Counted from the stretch's first letter, positions 44,039 to 55,150 are shown. The stretch is DNA of 64,000 bases from Actinomyces radicidentis (GCF_001553565.1 NZ_CP014228.1:1984001-2048000), one strand, 5' to 3'. The notes: generated from the letters alone by a model not told the origin. Numbers and translations are program-made.

Positions 44039-45463
44039 ATGAGCACTGCCGACCGCCCGCGCGCGGGCGCCGACGGCGGCGATGACGCCGCTCCCGCCCG
44101 CGTCCCCGAGCCCGCGCCGGACCAGGCGATCGGGGCCTTCGAGGACGAGCCCCTCTCCGAGATCGTCGCGCTGCGCCGCGCGCCCGTCGAGGACGCCGAC
44201 CTCGCCCTCATCAGTCCCTACCACGAGGACCCCGAGGTCCCCGAGGAGCCCGCCCTCGGGCGCACGGGGACGGGCGACGCGCACGTGCCGCTGCCCGACG
44301 ACCTAGTCGACGACCCCGCCGATCCCGTGCTGGACGAGGTGCTCGTCCCGACCCCTCGCACCGACTCGGCCACCACCGGCGTCGGTCCTGCCACCCCCGC
44401 CGTCGTCGAGCCGGTCACGGCGCCGGCGCCCGTCCGCGAGAGCGCGATGACGGGCGAGGTCCCCGTCGTCGTCCCCGCCTCAGCGGGCGCGACGTCGGCC
44501 GGTGATCCCGCCGGGGCCGCGGCGTCCGCCGAGGCCCCCACGCCCGTCGTCGAGGAGAGCACCGCCGAGCCTGGCCTCGCCGCCCCCACGGACATCGACG
44601 CCGCCGGGCCGGTGAGCGAGGAGGGCGAGGAGCTGCTGCGCGTCGCCGAGACCCCGGACGTCGCCGTCCCCGTCGCGCCCGTCCGCCTGCCCCCGTCCTA
44701 CCCGCCGGTCCACCGCCCCGAGCCGCTGCCCGTCCCGGCGCGGGCCGGCGAGGCACCGACAGCCGAGCGCGAGCCGCGCCGCTGGGGCGGCACGATCGGC
44801 GTCGTCCTCGTCGTCGTCCTCATCTCCGCGCTGCTCAAGACCTTCGTCGTCCAGACCTTCACCATCCCCTCCTCCTCCATGGAGACCACCCTCATGACGG
44901 GGGACCGCGTCGCCGTGAGCGTCTGGGACGCCGACGACGTGCAAAGAGGTGACATCGTCGTCTTCAAGGACCCCGACCACTGGCTCGACGTCGAGGACCC
45001 CACCGGCTTCCGCGGCTTCGTCCAGGACGCCCTCATCCTCATCCACCTCCTGCCCGAGGACTCCGGCCACCACCTCATCAAGCGCGTCATCGGCACCGCC
45101 GGCGACCACGTCGTCTCCGACGGCAGGGGCCGGATCACCGTCAACGGCGTCGCCGTTGACGAGACCTACGTCGAGAAGGGCGAGCTGCCCTCCGAGGTCG
45201 CCTTCGACGTCACCGTCCCCGACGGCTACCTGTGGGTCATGGGGGACAACCGCGCCAACTCCGCCGACTCCCGCTACCACCAGAACGACTCCCATCAGGG
45301 CTTCGTCCCGGTCGAGGACGTCGTCGGCGTCGCCCGCGACGTCATCTGGCCCGTCACGCAGTGGGCCGACGTCGACGACGGCACGAAGGTCTTCGACGAC
45401 GTCCCGGCCCCCACCGGCAAGGCGCCCAGCCTCGCCACCCCGGCCGCGGAGGACGGCGCGTGA
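44039..45463 (+). CDS. lepB: Signal peptidase I with long disordered N-terminus (second copy)
   Basis: 474 residues. The first 245 are a cytoplasmic Pro/Ala/Val/Glu-rich region without a recognisable fold. The membrane anchor [18 protein letters not shown] follows, then [12 protein letters not shown] (catalytic Ser), [15 protein letters not shown] (catalytic Lys) and [15 protein letters not shown]. The protease part is closely similar to the first LepB, so the pair is a duplication. GGAGAGGGGGAG precedes the ATG, and TACTGT (44009-44014) is a likely -10. The N-terminal region could interact with a cytoplasmic partner or scaffold. Confidence 0.93.
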   Translation: MSTADRPRAGADGGDDAAPARVPEPAPDQAIGAFEDEPLSEIVALRRAPVEDADLALISPYHEDPEVPEEPALGRTGTGDAHVPLPDDLVDDPADPVLDEVLVPTPRTDSATTGVGPATPAVVEPVTAPAPVRESAMTGEVPVVVPASAGATSAGDPAGAAASAEAPTPVVEESTAEPGLAAPTDIDAAGPVSEEGEELLRVAETPDVAVPVAPVRLPPSYPPVHRPEPLPVPARAGEAPTAEREPRRWGGTIGVVLVVVLISALLKTFVVQTFTIPSSSMETTLMTGDRVAVSVWDADDVQRGDIVVFKDPDHWLDVEDPTGFRGFVQDALILIHLLPEDSGHHLIKRVIGTAGDHVVSDGRGRITVNGVAVDETYVEKGELPSEVAFDVTVPDGYLWVMGDNRANSADSRYHQNDSHQGFVPVEDVVGVARDVIWPVTQWADVDDGTKVFDDVPAPTGKAPSLATPAAEDGA

Positions 45464-46197
45464 GCCCCGCCCGGATCCGCCCCGACCGCCTCGTCGAGAC
45501 CGCGCTCCTCGACACCTACGAGCTCGTCGGCGGCATGGACGAGGTCGGTCGGGGGTCGCTCGCCGGCCCGGTGAGCGTCGGCCTCGCCGTCGTCTCCCGC
45601 GGTACGGCCGATGCCTTCCCGGAGGGACTGGCCGACTCCAAGCAGCTCACCCCGCGCCGCCGCAAGGCCCTCGTCGAGCCCTGCCGGGACTGGGTCCTCG
45701 ACTCCGCCGTCGCCCACGCGAGCCCCGCCGAGATCGACGCCCTCGGCATCCTCGGAGCGCTGCGCCTCGCGGGACGCCGGGCGCTCGCCCAGGGCGCCTC
45801 CCGCGGGCACGCCCCCGGCGTCGTCATCCTCGACGGCTCCGCCGACTGGCTCACCGAGCCCGAGACCGACCTCCTCTCCGGCCTCGGCTCGCCCGCCGCC
45901 GAGCCCGTCACCGAGGGCCTCCTCTCCGGCGGCGTCCTGGCCGGTCCGGTGACCCCGCCCGTGCGCTTGGAGGTCAAGGGCGACGCCCGCTGCGCCGTCG
46001 TCGCGGCCGCCTCCGTCCTGGCGAAGGTCGAGCGCGACGCCCTCATGACCGCCCTGCCCGACCCCGGCTACGGCTGGGCCGGGAACAAGGGCTACGCCTC
46101 CGCCGCCCACGTCGACGGCCTCGCCCGCCTCGGGGCCTCCGACCAGCACCGCCGCTCCTGGCGCCTGCCCGGCCTCGACCGGTTCACCGCGGGCTGA
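45460..46197 (+). CDS. rnhB: Ribonuclease HII
   Basis: 245 residues. The catalytic acidic residues lie in [38 protein letters not shown] and [20 protein letters not shown], and the C-terminal [18 protein letters not shown] is conserved. It removes ribonucleotides from DNA. The GTG overlaps the lepB stop (GTGA). Slightly longer than usual because of an insert after ILDGSADWL ([19 protein letters not shown]). Confidence 0.95.
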   Translation: MSPARIRPDRLVETALLDTYELVGGMDEVGRGSLAGPVSVGLAVVSRGTADAFPEGLADSKQLTPRRRKALVEPCRDWVLDSAVAHASPAEIDALGILGALRLAGRRALAQGASRGHAPGVVILDGSADWLTEPETDLLSGLGSPAAEPVTEGLLSGGVLAGPVTPPVRLEVKGDARCAVVAAASVLAKVERDALMTALPDPGYGWAGNKGYASAAHVDGLARLGASDQHRRSWRLPGLDRFTAG

Positions 46198-46259
46198 GAG
46201 GCGCCGACAGGCCGCGGCACGGGTTTCGCGCCCGGGCGGGCCGCGGGCATGATGGCTCG

Positions 46260-46565
46260 GTGAGCGCTGAAGACCTGGAGTCATACGAGAACGACCTCGA
46301 GCTCGACCTCTATCGCGAGTACCGCGACGTGGTCTCGCTCTTCTCCTACGTCGTGGAGACCGAGCGGCGCTTCTACCTGGCCAACGCCGTCGACGTGCAG
46401 GTGCGCACCAACGGCGGGGAGGTCTTCTTCGAGCTCACCCTCGAGGACGCCTGGGTCTGGGACATCTACCGCGCCAGCCGCTTCGTCAAGTCCGTCCACG
46501 TCGTCACCTTCAAGGACGTCAACGTCGAGGAGCTCACCAAGCCCGAGATGGACATCCCGTCCTGA
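46260..46565 (+). CDS. DUF2469 family protein
   Basis: 101 residues, acidic. DLESYENDLELDLYREYRDV, FSYVVETERRFYLAN and FKDVNVEELTKPEMDIP match the conserved actinobacterial DUF2469 family found after rnhB. Function unknown. CATGAT (46248-46253) lies six bases before the GTG, so a leaderless transcript is likely. Confidence 0.92.
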   Translation: MSAEDLESYENDLELDLYREYRDVVSLFSYVVETERRFYLANAVDVQVRTNGGEVFFELTLEDAWVWDIYRASRFVKSVHVVTFKDVNVEELTKPEMDIPS

Positions 46566-46579
46566 CGACGGCGGGGCGT

Positions 46580-46605
46580 CCGCCGGGCGGGTGACCGCCC
46601 GGCGG
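46580..46605 (+). terminator. Terminator after the DUF2469 gene
   Basis: CCGCCGGGCGG (46580-46590), loop GTGA, and its exact complement (46595-46605). Confidence 0.75.
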
Positions 46606-46711
46606 CCCGGGCCCCACAAGCGACTGCCCTGACGGGCTCCTCCACAGCGCCGGCGCACCGCCCAGTGCGCGGAGGCCCCGGACGCGCAGGCTCATCGCGG
46701 AGGTGATCCGC

Positions 46712-47203
46712 GTGAGCCCACGCACCCGAACCAGCACTGAGCCCCTGCCCCGGCCCGCCGCCGGACGGGCACCGGAACCGAGCCCCGACGCCGCGACCGA
46801 GCGACGCCGCGAGGCCGCCCGCCGACGGCGCGAGACCGGACGAGCGGGCGAGGAGCTCGCCGCCCGCTACCTCACCGACGCCGGCTGGACCGTCCTCGAC
46901 CGCAACTGGCGCCCCGGCGGAGGCCTGCGCGGCGAGCTCGACCTCGTCGCCCTCGAGCCGCCCGAGCACGGGGGCGGCATGACTCTCGTCGCCGTCGAGG
47001 TCAAGACCCGCACCTCGACCGCCATGGGTGAGCCCGCCGAGGCCGTCGGCCCCGCCAAGCTCGCCCGGCTGCGCGCGCTCGCCGTCGCCTGGGCCGTCGA
47101 CCACGAGGTCCTGCGCACCCCCGTGCGCGTCGACGTCGTCTCCGTCCTCGCACCGCCCGGACGCACGCCCCTCGTCCGCCACCACCGCGGGGTCGGACTC
47201 TGA
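46712..47203 (+). CDS. YraN/UPF0102 family endonuclease-like protein
   Basis: 163 residues. After a basic, Ala/Arg-rich lead of about 45 residues comes the Holliday-junction-resolvase-like core: RRETGRAGEELAARYLTDAG, RGELDLVALE and VAVEVKTRTS (the D...ExK motif). Its cellular role is not established. The GGAGGTGATC at 46699-46708 is an almost perfect match to the 16S anti-SD complement, which makes the GTG at 46712 the start rather than the GTG at 46703 inside it. It ends on the comM start (TGATG). Confidence 0.9.
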   Translation: MSPRTRTSTEPLPRPAAGRAPEPSPDAATERRREAARRRRETGRAGEELAARYLTDAGWTVLDRNWRPGGGLRGELDLVALEPPEHGGGMTLVAVEVKTRTSTAMGEPAEAVGPAKLARLRALAVAWAVDHEVLRTPVRVDVVSVLAPPGRTPLVRHHRGVGL

Positions 47204-48780
47204 TGGGCCTCGCCGGCGCCCTCGCCGTCACCCTCACGGGCCTGACCGGCCACCTCGTCGAGGTCGAGGCACACTCCTCGGCCGGGCTGCCCGGCTTCAC
47301 CCTCGTCGGCCTGCCCGACGCCGCCGTGCGCGAGTCCCGCGAACGCGTCCGCGCCGCCCTGTCCACCTGCGGGGTCGCCTGGGGCGAGCGCCGGGTCACC
47401 GTCAACCTCTCCCCGGCGGACCTGCCCAAGACCGGCACCGGCTTCGACGCCGCGCTCGCGCTCGCGGTCCTCGGAGCCCGGGGGGACCTCCCGCGCCGTG
47501 GGGTCGAGGCGCTCGGAAGGACGGTCCTCATCGGCGAGCTCGGTCTCGACGGCAGCCTCCATCCCGTCCGCGGGATCCTGCCCGCCGTCCGTGCCGCCGT
47601 CGAGGCCGGGGTCAGTGACGTCGTCGTCGCGGCCGCCGCCGTCCCCGAGGCCTCCCTCGTCCCCGGAGCCAGGGTCACCGGCGCGGCCCACCTCGCCGAG
47701 GTCATCGAGGGGCTCGGTGGGAAGGTCCCGAGCGCCGTCACCGAGCTGGCGCGGCGCGCCCGCGGCCGCGCGGCCGATGCCGCGTCGCGGCCGCCCGACG
47801 GCGCCGAGCCCCGCCGGGTGCCGGACCTCGCCGACGTCGTCGGCCAGGACGAGGCCCGCCACGCCCTCGAGGTCGCCGCCGCCGGCGGGCACCACCTGCT
47901 CCTCGTCGGACCGCCGGGCGCCGGCAAGACGATGCTCGCCGAGCGCCTGCCCTCGATCCTGCCTCCGCTCGAACCCGAGGACGCCGTCACCGTCACCTCC
48001 CTGCACTCGGTGGCCGGACTCTTCCGCGCCGAGACCGGGCTGCTCACCGTGCCGCCGCTGCGCAGCCCCCACCACACCGCGACCCGCGCCGCCGTCGTCG
48101 GCGGGGGATCGGGGACGCCGCGGCCCGGTGACGTCTCGCTGGCGCACCGCGGCGTGCTCCTGCTCGACGAGGCGCCGGAGTTCCCCGCCGGCGTCCTCGA
48201 CTGCCTGCGCCAGCCCCTCGAGTCCGGCCGGGTCACCATCGACCGCGCCGGAGGACGCGCCACCTACCCCGCCGCCTTCCAGCTCGTCCTCGCCGCCAAC
48301 CCCTGCCCCTGCGGCAAGGCGGGAGGCCGGGGCCTGGAGTGCACCTGCACGTCCCTGCAGCGGCGGCGGTACTTCTCCAGGCTCTCCGGCCCGCTGCTGG
48401 ACCGCGTCGACATCCAGGTCGAGGTCGGTCCCGTGTCCGCCGCGGACCTCGCCGACGGTGCGCGCGGTGAGCCGAGCGCCGTCGTGGCCGGGCGCGTCGC
48501 GGAGGCTCGCGATCGCGCCGCCCGGCACCTGGCGGAGACGCCCTGGCGGCTCATGAGCGAGGTCCCCGGGTCCTGGATCCGCTCGGCAGCTTCGGGCACG
48601 GACCCGGCGCTCGTCGGACGGCTCATGGGAGCCCTCGACCGCGGCGACCTCTCCCTGCGGGGCGTCGACCGCGTGCTCCGCCTCGCCTGGACCCTCGCCT
48701 TCCTCGCGGGACACGACGCACCCGCGCCCACCGACCTCGGGGCCGCCCTGGCCCTTCGCACGAGAGGAGCACGCCCGTGA
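47203..48780 (+). CDS. comM: ComM/YifB family Mg-chelatase-like AAA+ ATPase
   Basis: 525 residues. An N-terminal Lon-like domain (LVGLPDAAVRESRERVRAAL; VNLSPADLPKTGTGFD) precedes the AAA+ core: Walker A LLVGPPGAGKTMLAERLP, Walker B LLLDEAPEFP, and the zinc-finger-like insert NPCPCGKAGGRGLECTC. The C-terminal domain is LAWTLAFLAGHDAP. In other bacteria ComM is a branch-migration helicase acting in natural transformation. It adjoins dprA, another transformation gene, and overlaps it by four bases (GTGA). Confidence 0.93.
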   Translation: MGLAGALAVTLTGLTGHLVEVEAHSSAGLPGFTLVGLPDAAVRESRERVRAALSTCGVAWGERRVTVNLSPADLPKTGTGFDAALALAVLGARGDLPRRGVEALGRTVLIGELGLDGSLHPVRGILPAVRAAVEAGVSDVVVAAAAVPEASLVPGARVTGAAHLAEVIEGLGGKVPSAVTELARRARGRAADAASRPPDGAEPRRVPDLADVVGQDEARHALEVAAAGGHHLLLVGPPGAGKTMLAERLPSILPPLEPEDAVTVTSLHSVAGLFRAETGLLTVPPLRSPHHTATRAAVVGGGSGTPRPGDVSLAHRGVLLLDEAPEFPAGVLDCLRQPLESGRVTIDRAGGRATYPAAFQLVLAANPCPCGKAGGRGLECTCTSLQRRRYFSRLSGPLLDRVDIQVEVGPVSAADLADGARGEPSAVVAGRVAEARDRAARHLAETPWRLMSEVPGSWIRSAASGTDPALVGRLMGALDRGDLSLRGVDRVLRLAWTLAFLAGHDAPAPTDLGAALALRTRGARP

Positions 48781-50117
48781 CGACGACAGGAACGAGCACC
48801 GCCGAGGCCGGAGCCGCCGCCACGGGCCCGCGAGCCGGCGCGGACCGCCTGCGCCGGCTCCTCGAGGCCGAGAGGGCCGACCTCCTGCGCGCCTCCTGGT
48901 CCCGGCTCACCGAGCCCGCCGACCGCGCCGCCACCGCCCTCGTGACCGCCCTCGGCCCCGAGGAGGCCACCCGCTGGTTCCTCGAGGACGCCCTCGACGC
49001 CGACGGCGAGCCCCGCTCGGCTCCCCGACCGCCCCTGCGCCCGCGCGGCGACGCCTCAGCCGCCTCCGTCTGGTGGGCGCGGGCGGCCGGACGCTGGGCG
49101 CCCCGACTCGACGGGCTCGACGTACGCCGGGAGATCGAGGTCCTCGAGCGCCTCGGCGGCACGCTCCTCGTCCCCGGGGACGAGGCCTGGCCCGAGGGAC
49201 TCGACGAGCTCGAGCACCCGCCGCACTGCCTGTGGGTGCGGGGCGACCCCCGAGCGCTCACCGGGGGCTCGGGTGCCGGCGCTCCGCAGGCCGGACGCGC
49301 GACCGGGTCCGGGCCGCTCCTCGCCGTCGTCGGCGCCCGCGACGCGAGCCCCTACGGCGAGCGCGTCGCCTCCACCGTGGCCCGCGAGCTCGTCGAGCAC
49401 GGCGCCGCCGTCGTCTCTGGCGGGGCCTTCGGCATCGACGCGGCCGCCCACCGCGGCGCCCTCGCGGCCTCGACCGCGCCGGGCCCCGCCGGGGGAGCGG
49501 CGACGACGCTCGCCGTCTCCGCCGGGGGAGTGGACCGCCTCTACCCCGCCGGCAACGCCGACCTCCTCCGCGCCGTCATCGCGGCCGGCGCGCTCGTCGC
49601 CGAGGTCCCGCCCGGCAGCCAGCCCGCCCGGCACCGCTTCCTCACCCGCAACCGCCTCATCGCCGCGCTCGCGGGCGCCACCGTCGTCGTCGAGGCCGCC
49701 TGGCGCTCCGGCGCCCTGTCCACCGCCCGGCACGCCCGCGACCTCGGACGGCCGCTCGGCGCCGTGCCCGGGCCCGTCACCTCCATGGGCTCCGTGGGAT
49801 GCCACCGCCTCCTGCGTGAGGGCGCCGTCTGCGTCACCGACGCCGCCGAGGCCCTCGAGCTCGTCCTCCCGCTCGGCGCCACCGACCCTGACGCCCTCAA
49901 GGCCGCCGACCCCGTCAACGCGGGCACCGGCCTCCTCGACGGGCTCGACGGCGACTCCGCAGCGGTCCTCGACGCCCTGCCCGCCAGGGGCTCCGCCACG
50001 CCCGAGTCCCTCGCCCGAGCCGCCGGCCTGTCCGTCCGCGGGACGACCGCCGCCCTCGGCCTCCTCGAGCTCGCGGGCCGGGCTCGCACGGAAGGCGGCC
50101 GCTGGAGGCGCGCGTAG
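48777..50117 (+). CDS. dprA: DNA-processing protein DprA
   Basis: 446 residues. Rossmann-like DprA core: LLAVVGARDASPYGERVAS, VVSGGAFGIDAAAHRGAL, VDRLYPAGNADLL, RHRFLTRNRLIAALA and VPGPVTSMGSVGCHRLL. A variable N-terminal domain of about 130 residues and a C-terminal winged-helix-like domain (DALPARGSATPESLARAAGL) flank it. It loads RecA on incoming single-stranded DNA. With comM this is a partial competence locus. Its TAG stop forms part of the xerC -10 box. Confidence 0.95.
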   Translation: MTTTGTSTAEAGAAATGPRAGADRLRRLLEAERADLLRASWSRLTEPADRAATALVTALGPEEATRWFLEDALDADGEPRSAPRPPLRPRGDASAASVWWARAAGRWAPRLDGLDVRREIEVLERLGGTLLVPGDEAWPEGLDELEHPPHCLWVRGDPRALTGGSGAGAPQAGRATGSGPLLAVVGARDASPYGERVASTVARELVEHGAAVVSGGAFGIDAAAHRGALAASTAPGPAGGAATTLAVSAGGVDRLYPAGNADLLRAVIAAGALVAEVPPGSQPARHRFLTRNRLIAALAGATVVVEAAWRSGALSTARHARDLGRPLGAVPGPVTSMGSVGCHRLLREGAVCVTDAAEALELVLPLGATDPDALKAADPVNAGTGLLDGLDGDSAAVLDALPARGSATPESLARAAGLSVRGTTAALGLLELAGRARTEGGRWRRA

Positions 50118-50126
50118 CCTGGGCGC

Positions 50127-51173
50127 ATGACGGAGCGGAACGAGCGGGACGGCGCAGGCGCTGCCGGTGCGGCCGGGCGACCTGGCACGCGGGGCGAGCT
50201 CCTCGACGCCTGGTTCCGCCACCTCTCCCTCCAGCGCGGGCTCTCCGAGCACACCGTGCGCGCCTACTGCGGCGACCTCGAGGACCTCCTCACCTTCCTC
50301 GGTGTGGGCCCGGGTGAGACCGAGCCCGTCGGCGGAGCCCTCGCGAGCCTCGACCTCGCCGACCTGCGCGCCTGGCTCGCCGAGCTCGCCGCCTCCGGCC
50401 ACTCCCGCGCCACCGTCGCCCGCCGCGCCGCCGCCTGCCGCACCTTCTCCACCTGGGCGGACCGCTCCGGGCTCCTCGCCTCCGACGTCGGCGCCCGCCT
50501 GCGCTCGCCGCGCGCCGACAACCGCCTGCCCTCCGTCCTCACCCGTGAGCAGGCCGAGCGGCTCCTCGCCGTCGCGGCCGAGCGGGCCGAGCGCGGCGCC
50601 GGGACCGCGGACGGCGGCGACGACCAGCGCGAGCCGGGTGATGACACGCCCGCGGCTCGGGCCCGCGTGCACGCCCTCGCCGTGCGCGACCGCGCCCTCC
50701 TCGAGCTCCTCTACGCCACAGGCGTGCGCGTCTCCGAGCTCTGCGGCCTCGACGTCAGCGACCTCGACCGCACCAACCGCACCCTCCGCGTCCTCGGGAA
50801 GGGCGACAAGGAGCGCACCGTCCCCTACGGGACGCCCGCCGCGCGCGCCGTCGACGCCTGGCTCGCCGAGCGCTCCGCGCTCGCGGCCCGCGACGCCGGG
50901 GGAGCGCTGCTGCTCGGGGCGCGCGGACGGCGCATCGACCCGCGGGCCGTGCGCGACGTCGTGCACCGCGCCGCCGCGGCCGCCGACGTCCCGGACCTCG
51001 GCCCCCACGGCCTGCGCCACTCGGCCGCGACCCACGTCCTGTCCGGCGGCGCGGACCTGCGCAGCGTCCAGGAGCTCCTCGGGCACTCCTCGCTCGCGAC
51101 CACCCAGCGCTACACTCACGTCTCCGCCGAGCGGTTGCGCAGCGTCTACGAGCAGGCCTTCCCCCGCGCCTGA
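50127..51173 (+). CDS. xerC: Tyrosine recombinase XerC
   Basis: 348 residues. The N-terminal SAM-like DNA-binding domain ([20 protein letters not shown]) is followed by the catalytic domain with Arg in [15 protein letters not shown], His-x-x-Arg in [14 protein letters not shown], His in [17 protein letters not shown] and the nucleophilic Tyr in that same segment. It resolves chromosome dimers at dif with XerD. An insert of about 25 residues ([19 protein letters not shown]) precedes the first catalytic Arg. TAGCCT (50115-50120) is six bases before the ATG: leaderless. Confidence 0.95.
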   Translation: MTERNERDGAGAAGAAGRPGTRGELLDAWFRHLSLQRGLSEHTVRAYCGDLEDLLTFLGVGPGETEPVGGALASLDLADLRAWLAELAASGHSRATVARRAAACRTFSTWADRSGLLASDVGARLRSPRADNRLPSVLTREQAERLLAVAAERAERGAGTADGGDDQREPGDDTPAARARVHALAVRDRALLELLYATGVRVSELCGLDVSDLDRTNRTLRVLGKGDKERTVPYGTPAARAVDAWLAERSALAARDAGGALLLGARGRRIDPRAVRDVVHRAAAAADVPDLGPHGLRHSAATHVLSGGADLRSVQELLGHSSLATTQRYTHVSAERLRSVYEQAFPRA

Positions 51174-51200
51174 GACGCGCGACGCCCGCGGCGCACCGCC

Positions 51201-51872
51201 TCAGCCCCTGCCACCGACCGGCTTGAGCCGGATGACCGGGGGCGAGATGAGGCGCAACGGGTTGACGTACTCCTTCGGCCCCGTGCGCGCGCCCCAGTGC
51301 AGCGCGTCGGCGCCGTCCGCGCGGTGACCGGCCACCAGGGTGCCGATGGTCTGTCCCCGCGTGACGGCGTCGCCGGCGGAGACGCTCGCCTCGACCGGCT
51401 CGTAGGTGGTGCGGATCCCGTCCGCGTGGTCGATGGAGACGACCGGCCTCCCGGCGACGGTGCCCGCGAAGGCGACGGTGCCGTCTGCCGCGGCGAGCAC
51501 GGGTGAGCCGGCCGCGAGCGAGAGGTCGACGCCCCGGTGGCCGGTGCCCCAGCGCACGGCGGGCGGGTCGAAGTCCTCCAGGACGACGCCGAGCGCGCCC
51601 GTCGGCCAGCCGTACTCGCCTCGCGGGACCGGGGACTCGACCGCTGCCGGGGCGGCGACCGCGGCCGCCGCCCGGGGCGCCGTCGGCTGCCCGGAGACCG
51701 CGGGGGCCGCGGGGCTCAGCAGCAGCCCCGCCACGGACACGAGGCCCGCGGCCGCGGGGAGGAGGCGACGCCGTCGTCGCCGGAACGCACCGGCGACGCG
51801 TCCCCGGGCGGTACGGGAGCCGTGGGGCGAGTGGTCGGGGAACGGGGGAGTGCCTGCGACTGCGCTGCTCAT
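51201..51872 (-). CDS. Secreted M23 family peptidase
   Basis: 223 residues. A basic N-terminal region followed by a hydrophobic segment (LLPAAAGLVSVAGLLLSPAA) serves as signal or anchor. The peptidase_M23 domain starts near residue 95 (WPTGALGVVLEDFDPP). Zinc ligands are in GTGHRGVDLSLAAG (His, Asp) and DALHWGAR, where the first His of the usual HxH is Ala, a variant I believe occurs in actinobacterial relatives. Probably a peptidoglycan endopeptidase or its non-catalytic homologue. Convergent with xerC. Confidence 0.9.
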   Translation of the reverse strand: MSSAVAGTPPFPDHSPHGSRTARGRVAGAFRRRRRRLLPAAAGLVSVAGLLLSPAAPAVSGQPTAPRAAAAVAAPAAVESPVPRGEYGWPTGALGVVLEDFDPPAVRWGTGHRGVDLSLAAGSPVLAAADGTVAFAGTVAGRPVVSIDHADGIRTTYEPVEASVSAGDAVTRGQTIGTLVAGHRADGADALHWGARTGPKEYVNPLRLISPPVIRLKPVGGRG

Positions 51873-52110
51873 GCCCCGAGCGTGACGGCCCGCCGCTCGA
51901 CCCCGCCGCTCCGTCTCCGAGCCCTGGGGACCGGGTCCTCACGACCGGCCCCTGTGGAGCCCGGCTCGAGGTTGTCGGACCGGCCGGACCCGCCGGACGC
52001 GCCGGTACCGCTGCGCCCGGACTCGCGGCAGCACCGGCACGTGACGGGCACGACACCGCGAGAGGCCCGGAAGGACGCGGATCCCCGGAGGTGTCGCTGC
52101 CTCGCTGTGG

Positions 52111-52487
52111 TAGCCTCGCCCGCGCAGTCGTCTGAGGTTCGTCCCCCGGACTCGTCCGGATCGGACCGCAACGGCTGACTTCGCGTGCCCGTACCCGGCG
52201 CCCGAGCGGCCCTGTCCGCCCCGAGCCCGGGAGTCCTTTCGGACCCGCGGCCGAGGTCCCGCCACCCCTCACCCGAGGACGGCGGGCGGCCGTGAGTCGC
52301 GGGCACCAGGCCCCATCGCGGGCGGTCCTCCCGGACCGGCCGACGAGCCGCGGCCCGTCCCGAGCGGGTCCTCCGGTCAACGGGGATCAACCACCACAAC
52401 CCGGGACGCCGTCGCACCAGCGGCGGGCACCGTCCCCTGATGAACTGCGCGCCGGGCAACCTCCCGGTCGCGCGCGAAAGGACCGTC
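52111..52487 (+). promoter_or_regulatory. rpsB promoter and long leader
   Basis: TAGCCT at 52111-52116 is a good -10 and would give a leader of about 365 bases. The leader is GC-rich with a small GTCC-TTTC-GGAC hairpin near 52233-52244. A long leader before rpsB fits autogenous S2 control, but I recognise no defined S2-binding motif. The remainder of 51873-52110 shows no gene. Confidence 0.4.
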
Positions 52488-53354
<867 letters not shown>

Positions 53355-53396
53355 GTCCCCTCCAGCACCCGACACCAGCTTCCAAGGAGACATTCC

Positions 53397-54236
53397 ATGG
53401 CGAACTACACCACCGCTGACATCAAGGCGCTGCGCGAGAAGACCGGCGCCGGCATGCTCGACGTCAAGAAGGCCCTCGACGAGGCCAACGGCGACGCCGA
53501 GAAGGCCATCGAGATCATCCGCGTCAAGGGCCTCAAGGGCATCGCCAAGCGCGAGGGCCGCTCGGCCTCCGCCGGCCTCATCGCCGCCAAGGTCGTCGAC
53601 TCCGTCGAGGGCCAGACCGGCGTCCTCGTCGAGATCAACGCCGAGACCGACTTCGTCGCCAAGAACGAGAAGTTCATCGAGTTCTCGGACAAGGTCCTCG
53701 CGGCCGCCGTCGAGTCCGGCGCCGAGGACGTCGAGGCCCTCAACGAGGTGTCCGTCGACGGCCAGAGCGTCAAGGAGCTCACCGACGGCATGCAGGCCGT
53801 CATCGGCGAGAAGATCGTCGTCCGCCGCGTCGGCCGCCTCTCGGCCCCCGCCGTCGAGCTCTACCTGCACCGCACCAACCCCGACCTGCCCGCCCAGGTC
53901 GCCGTCCTCGTGGGCACCGACGCCAAGGGCGCCGAGGCCGCGCACGACATCGCGATGCACGTCGCCGCCTACTCCCCGCTCTACCTCACCCGCGAGGACG
54001 TCCCCGAGGACGTCGTCGCCAAGGAGCGTCAGATCGCCGAGGAGACCACCCGCGCCGAGGGCAAGCCCGAGAAGGCCATCCCGAAGATCGTCGAGGGTCG
54101 TCTCGGCGGCTACTTCAAGGAGAACTGCCTCGTCGAGCAGGCCTTCGCCAAGGACCCCAAGACCACGGTCGGCAAGGTCATCGAGGCCACCGGCGGCGAG
54201 ATCACCGGCTTCCTCCGCTTCCGCGTCGGCGCCTGA
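53397..54236 (+). CDS. tsf: Elongation factor Ts
   Basis: 279 residues, complete. The UBA-like N-terminus (TADIKALREKTGAGMLDVKK) and core (LVEINAETDFVAKNEKF; HVAAYSPLYLTREDVP; NCLVEQAFAKDPKTTVGKV) are diagnostic. It recycles EF-Tu-GDP. AAGGAGA is eight bases upstream of the ATG. Ends at a strong terminator. Confidence 0.98.
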   Translation: MANYTTADIKALREKTGAGMLDVKKALDEANGDAEKAIEIIRVKGLKGIAKREGRSASAGLIAAKVVDSVEGQTGVLVEINAETDFVAKNEKFIEFSDKVLAAAVESGAEDVEALNEVSVDGQSVKELTDGMQAVIGEKIVVRRVGRLSAPAVELYLHRTNPDLPAQVAVLVGTDAKGAEAAHDIAMHVAAYSPLYLTREDVPEDVVAKERQIAEETTRAEGKPEKAIPKIVEGRLGGYFKENCLVEQAFAKDPKTTVGKVIEATGGEITGFLRFRVGA

Positions 54237-54291
54237 TCGCACCGCCCCCCTGTGGACCGCCCGGCACCGCCGGACGACCCGCAGACCTCCC

Positions 54292-54325
54292 GGGACCCCC
54301 GCGAGCCACGGCTCGCGGGGGTCCC
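54292..54325 (+). terminator. Terminator of rpsB-tsf
   Basis: Perfect 16-base arms (54292-54307, GGGACCCCCGCGAGCC, and 54310-54325) with a 2-base centre. Confidence 0.8.
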
Positions 54326-54351
54326 GCGCGTCCCGCCCGCTACGGTGCCCC

Positions 54352-54981
54352 ATGAGCAGCCCCCGGCCGGACGACGCCCGTGCGCAGAGGAACCGTCCGC
54401 TCGGACTCGATGAGCCGCCCTTCTCCCTGGCCCGAGGAGCGGTGCCCGCCCAGGACGTCCTGACGATGACCCGCACGAGCGACCAGACCGCGCTCGTCCC
54501 CCTCGGGGTCGCCTTCGGCCTCGGCGCCCTCCTCCTGGCCGCCGTCCTCTCCGACGGCGCGCAGCCGGACGACCTGCTCGCCCTGCCCGTCCTCGCGCTC
54601 GTCACCTGGATCGCGCACCTGCTCGCCCGCGGCTGGGCGCGCGCCCGCCGGGCGACCGCCGACGCTGACGGGCTGCGCCTCGGCCGGCGCCGCGCGCCGT
54701 GGCCCGCGGACGCCGCGGGCTTCGCCGTCACCGAGCGGGAGGTGCCCGACGAGTCCAGCCCCACCAACGACCTCGTCCTGCGCGTCTGCGTCGTCGACGG
54801 CGACGGGCGGCCCCTCGAGATCGCGCCGCTGCGCGTGCGCTCCACCACCGACGAGCGGGCCGCCGCGAGCGCCCGCTCGCTCATGACCCGTCAGGTCGCG
54901 GCGCTGCGCGACTTCGCTGTCCAGCGCGGCTTCGTCCCGCGCTCCGCACCCCGCGACGACGGAGCCGGACGACGGCCCTGA
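54352..54981 (+). CDS. Membrane protein with a PH-like C-terminal part, unknown
   Basis: 209 residues. Two adjacent membrane helices ([37 protein letters not shown]) sit at about residues 47-90. The C-terminal 110 residues ([20 protein letters not shown]) resemble bacterial PH-type domains: a short strand-rich region with Trp-Pro, ending in a helix. No assigned function. TACGGT (54341-54346) lies five bases before the ATG: leaderless. pyrH follows. Confidence 0.7.
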   Translation: MSSPRPDDARAQRNRPLGLDEPPFSLARGAVPAQDVLTMTRTSDQTALVPLGVAFGLGALLLAAVLSDGAQPDDLLALPVLALVTWIAHLLARGWARARRATADADGLRLGRRRAPWPADAAGFAVTEREVPDESSPTNDLVLRVCVVDGDGRPLEIAPLRVRSTTDERAAASARSLMTRQVAALRDFAVQRGFVPRSAPRDDGAGRRP

Positions 54982-55074
54982 TGGTGCCCCCGGGCGCGTC
55001 CCCGGCCGGGCCCCGGACAGGACCGCGGAGGCCTGCCCCCGACGGCCCCGGCCACGGCCCGACCGAGAACCGGG

Positions 55075-55080
55075 TAGGCT
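55075..55080 (+). promoter_or_regulatory. -10 box of pyrH
   Basis: TAGGCT about 70 bases before the pyrH ATG. No clear -35. Confidence 0.4.
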
Positions 55081-55150
55081 CCACCGGAGGTGCGCGTCCG
55101 CGTGCCCCGAGGGCCCCGCACTGGGGCGTGAGACCCAGGAGAGAGCAGCG

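Noticed and set aside
46703-47203. GTG at 46703 as the start of the YraN gene
   Set aside because: It lies inside a near-perfect ribosome site, GGAGGTGATC, which serves the GTG at 46712.
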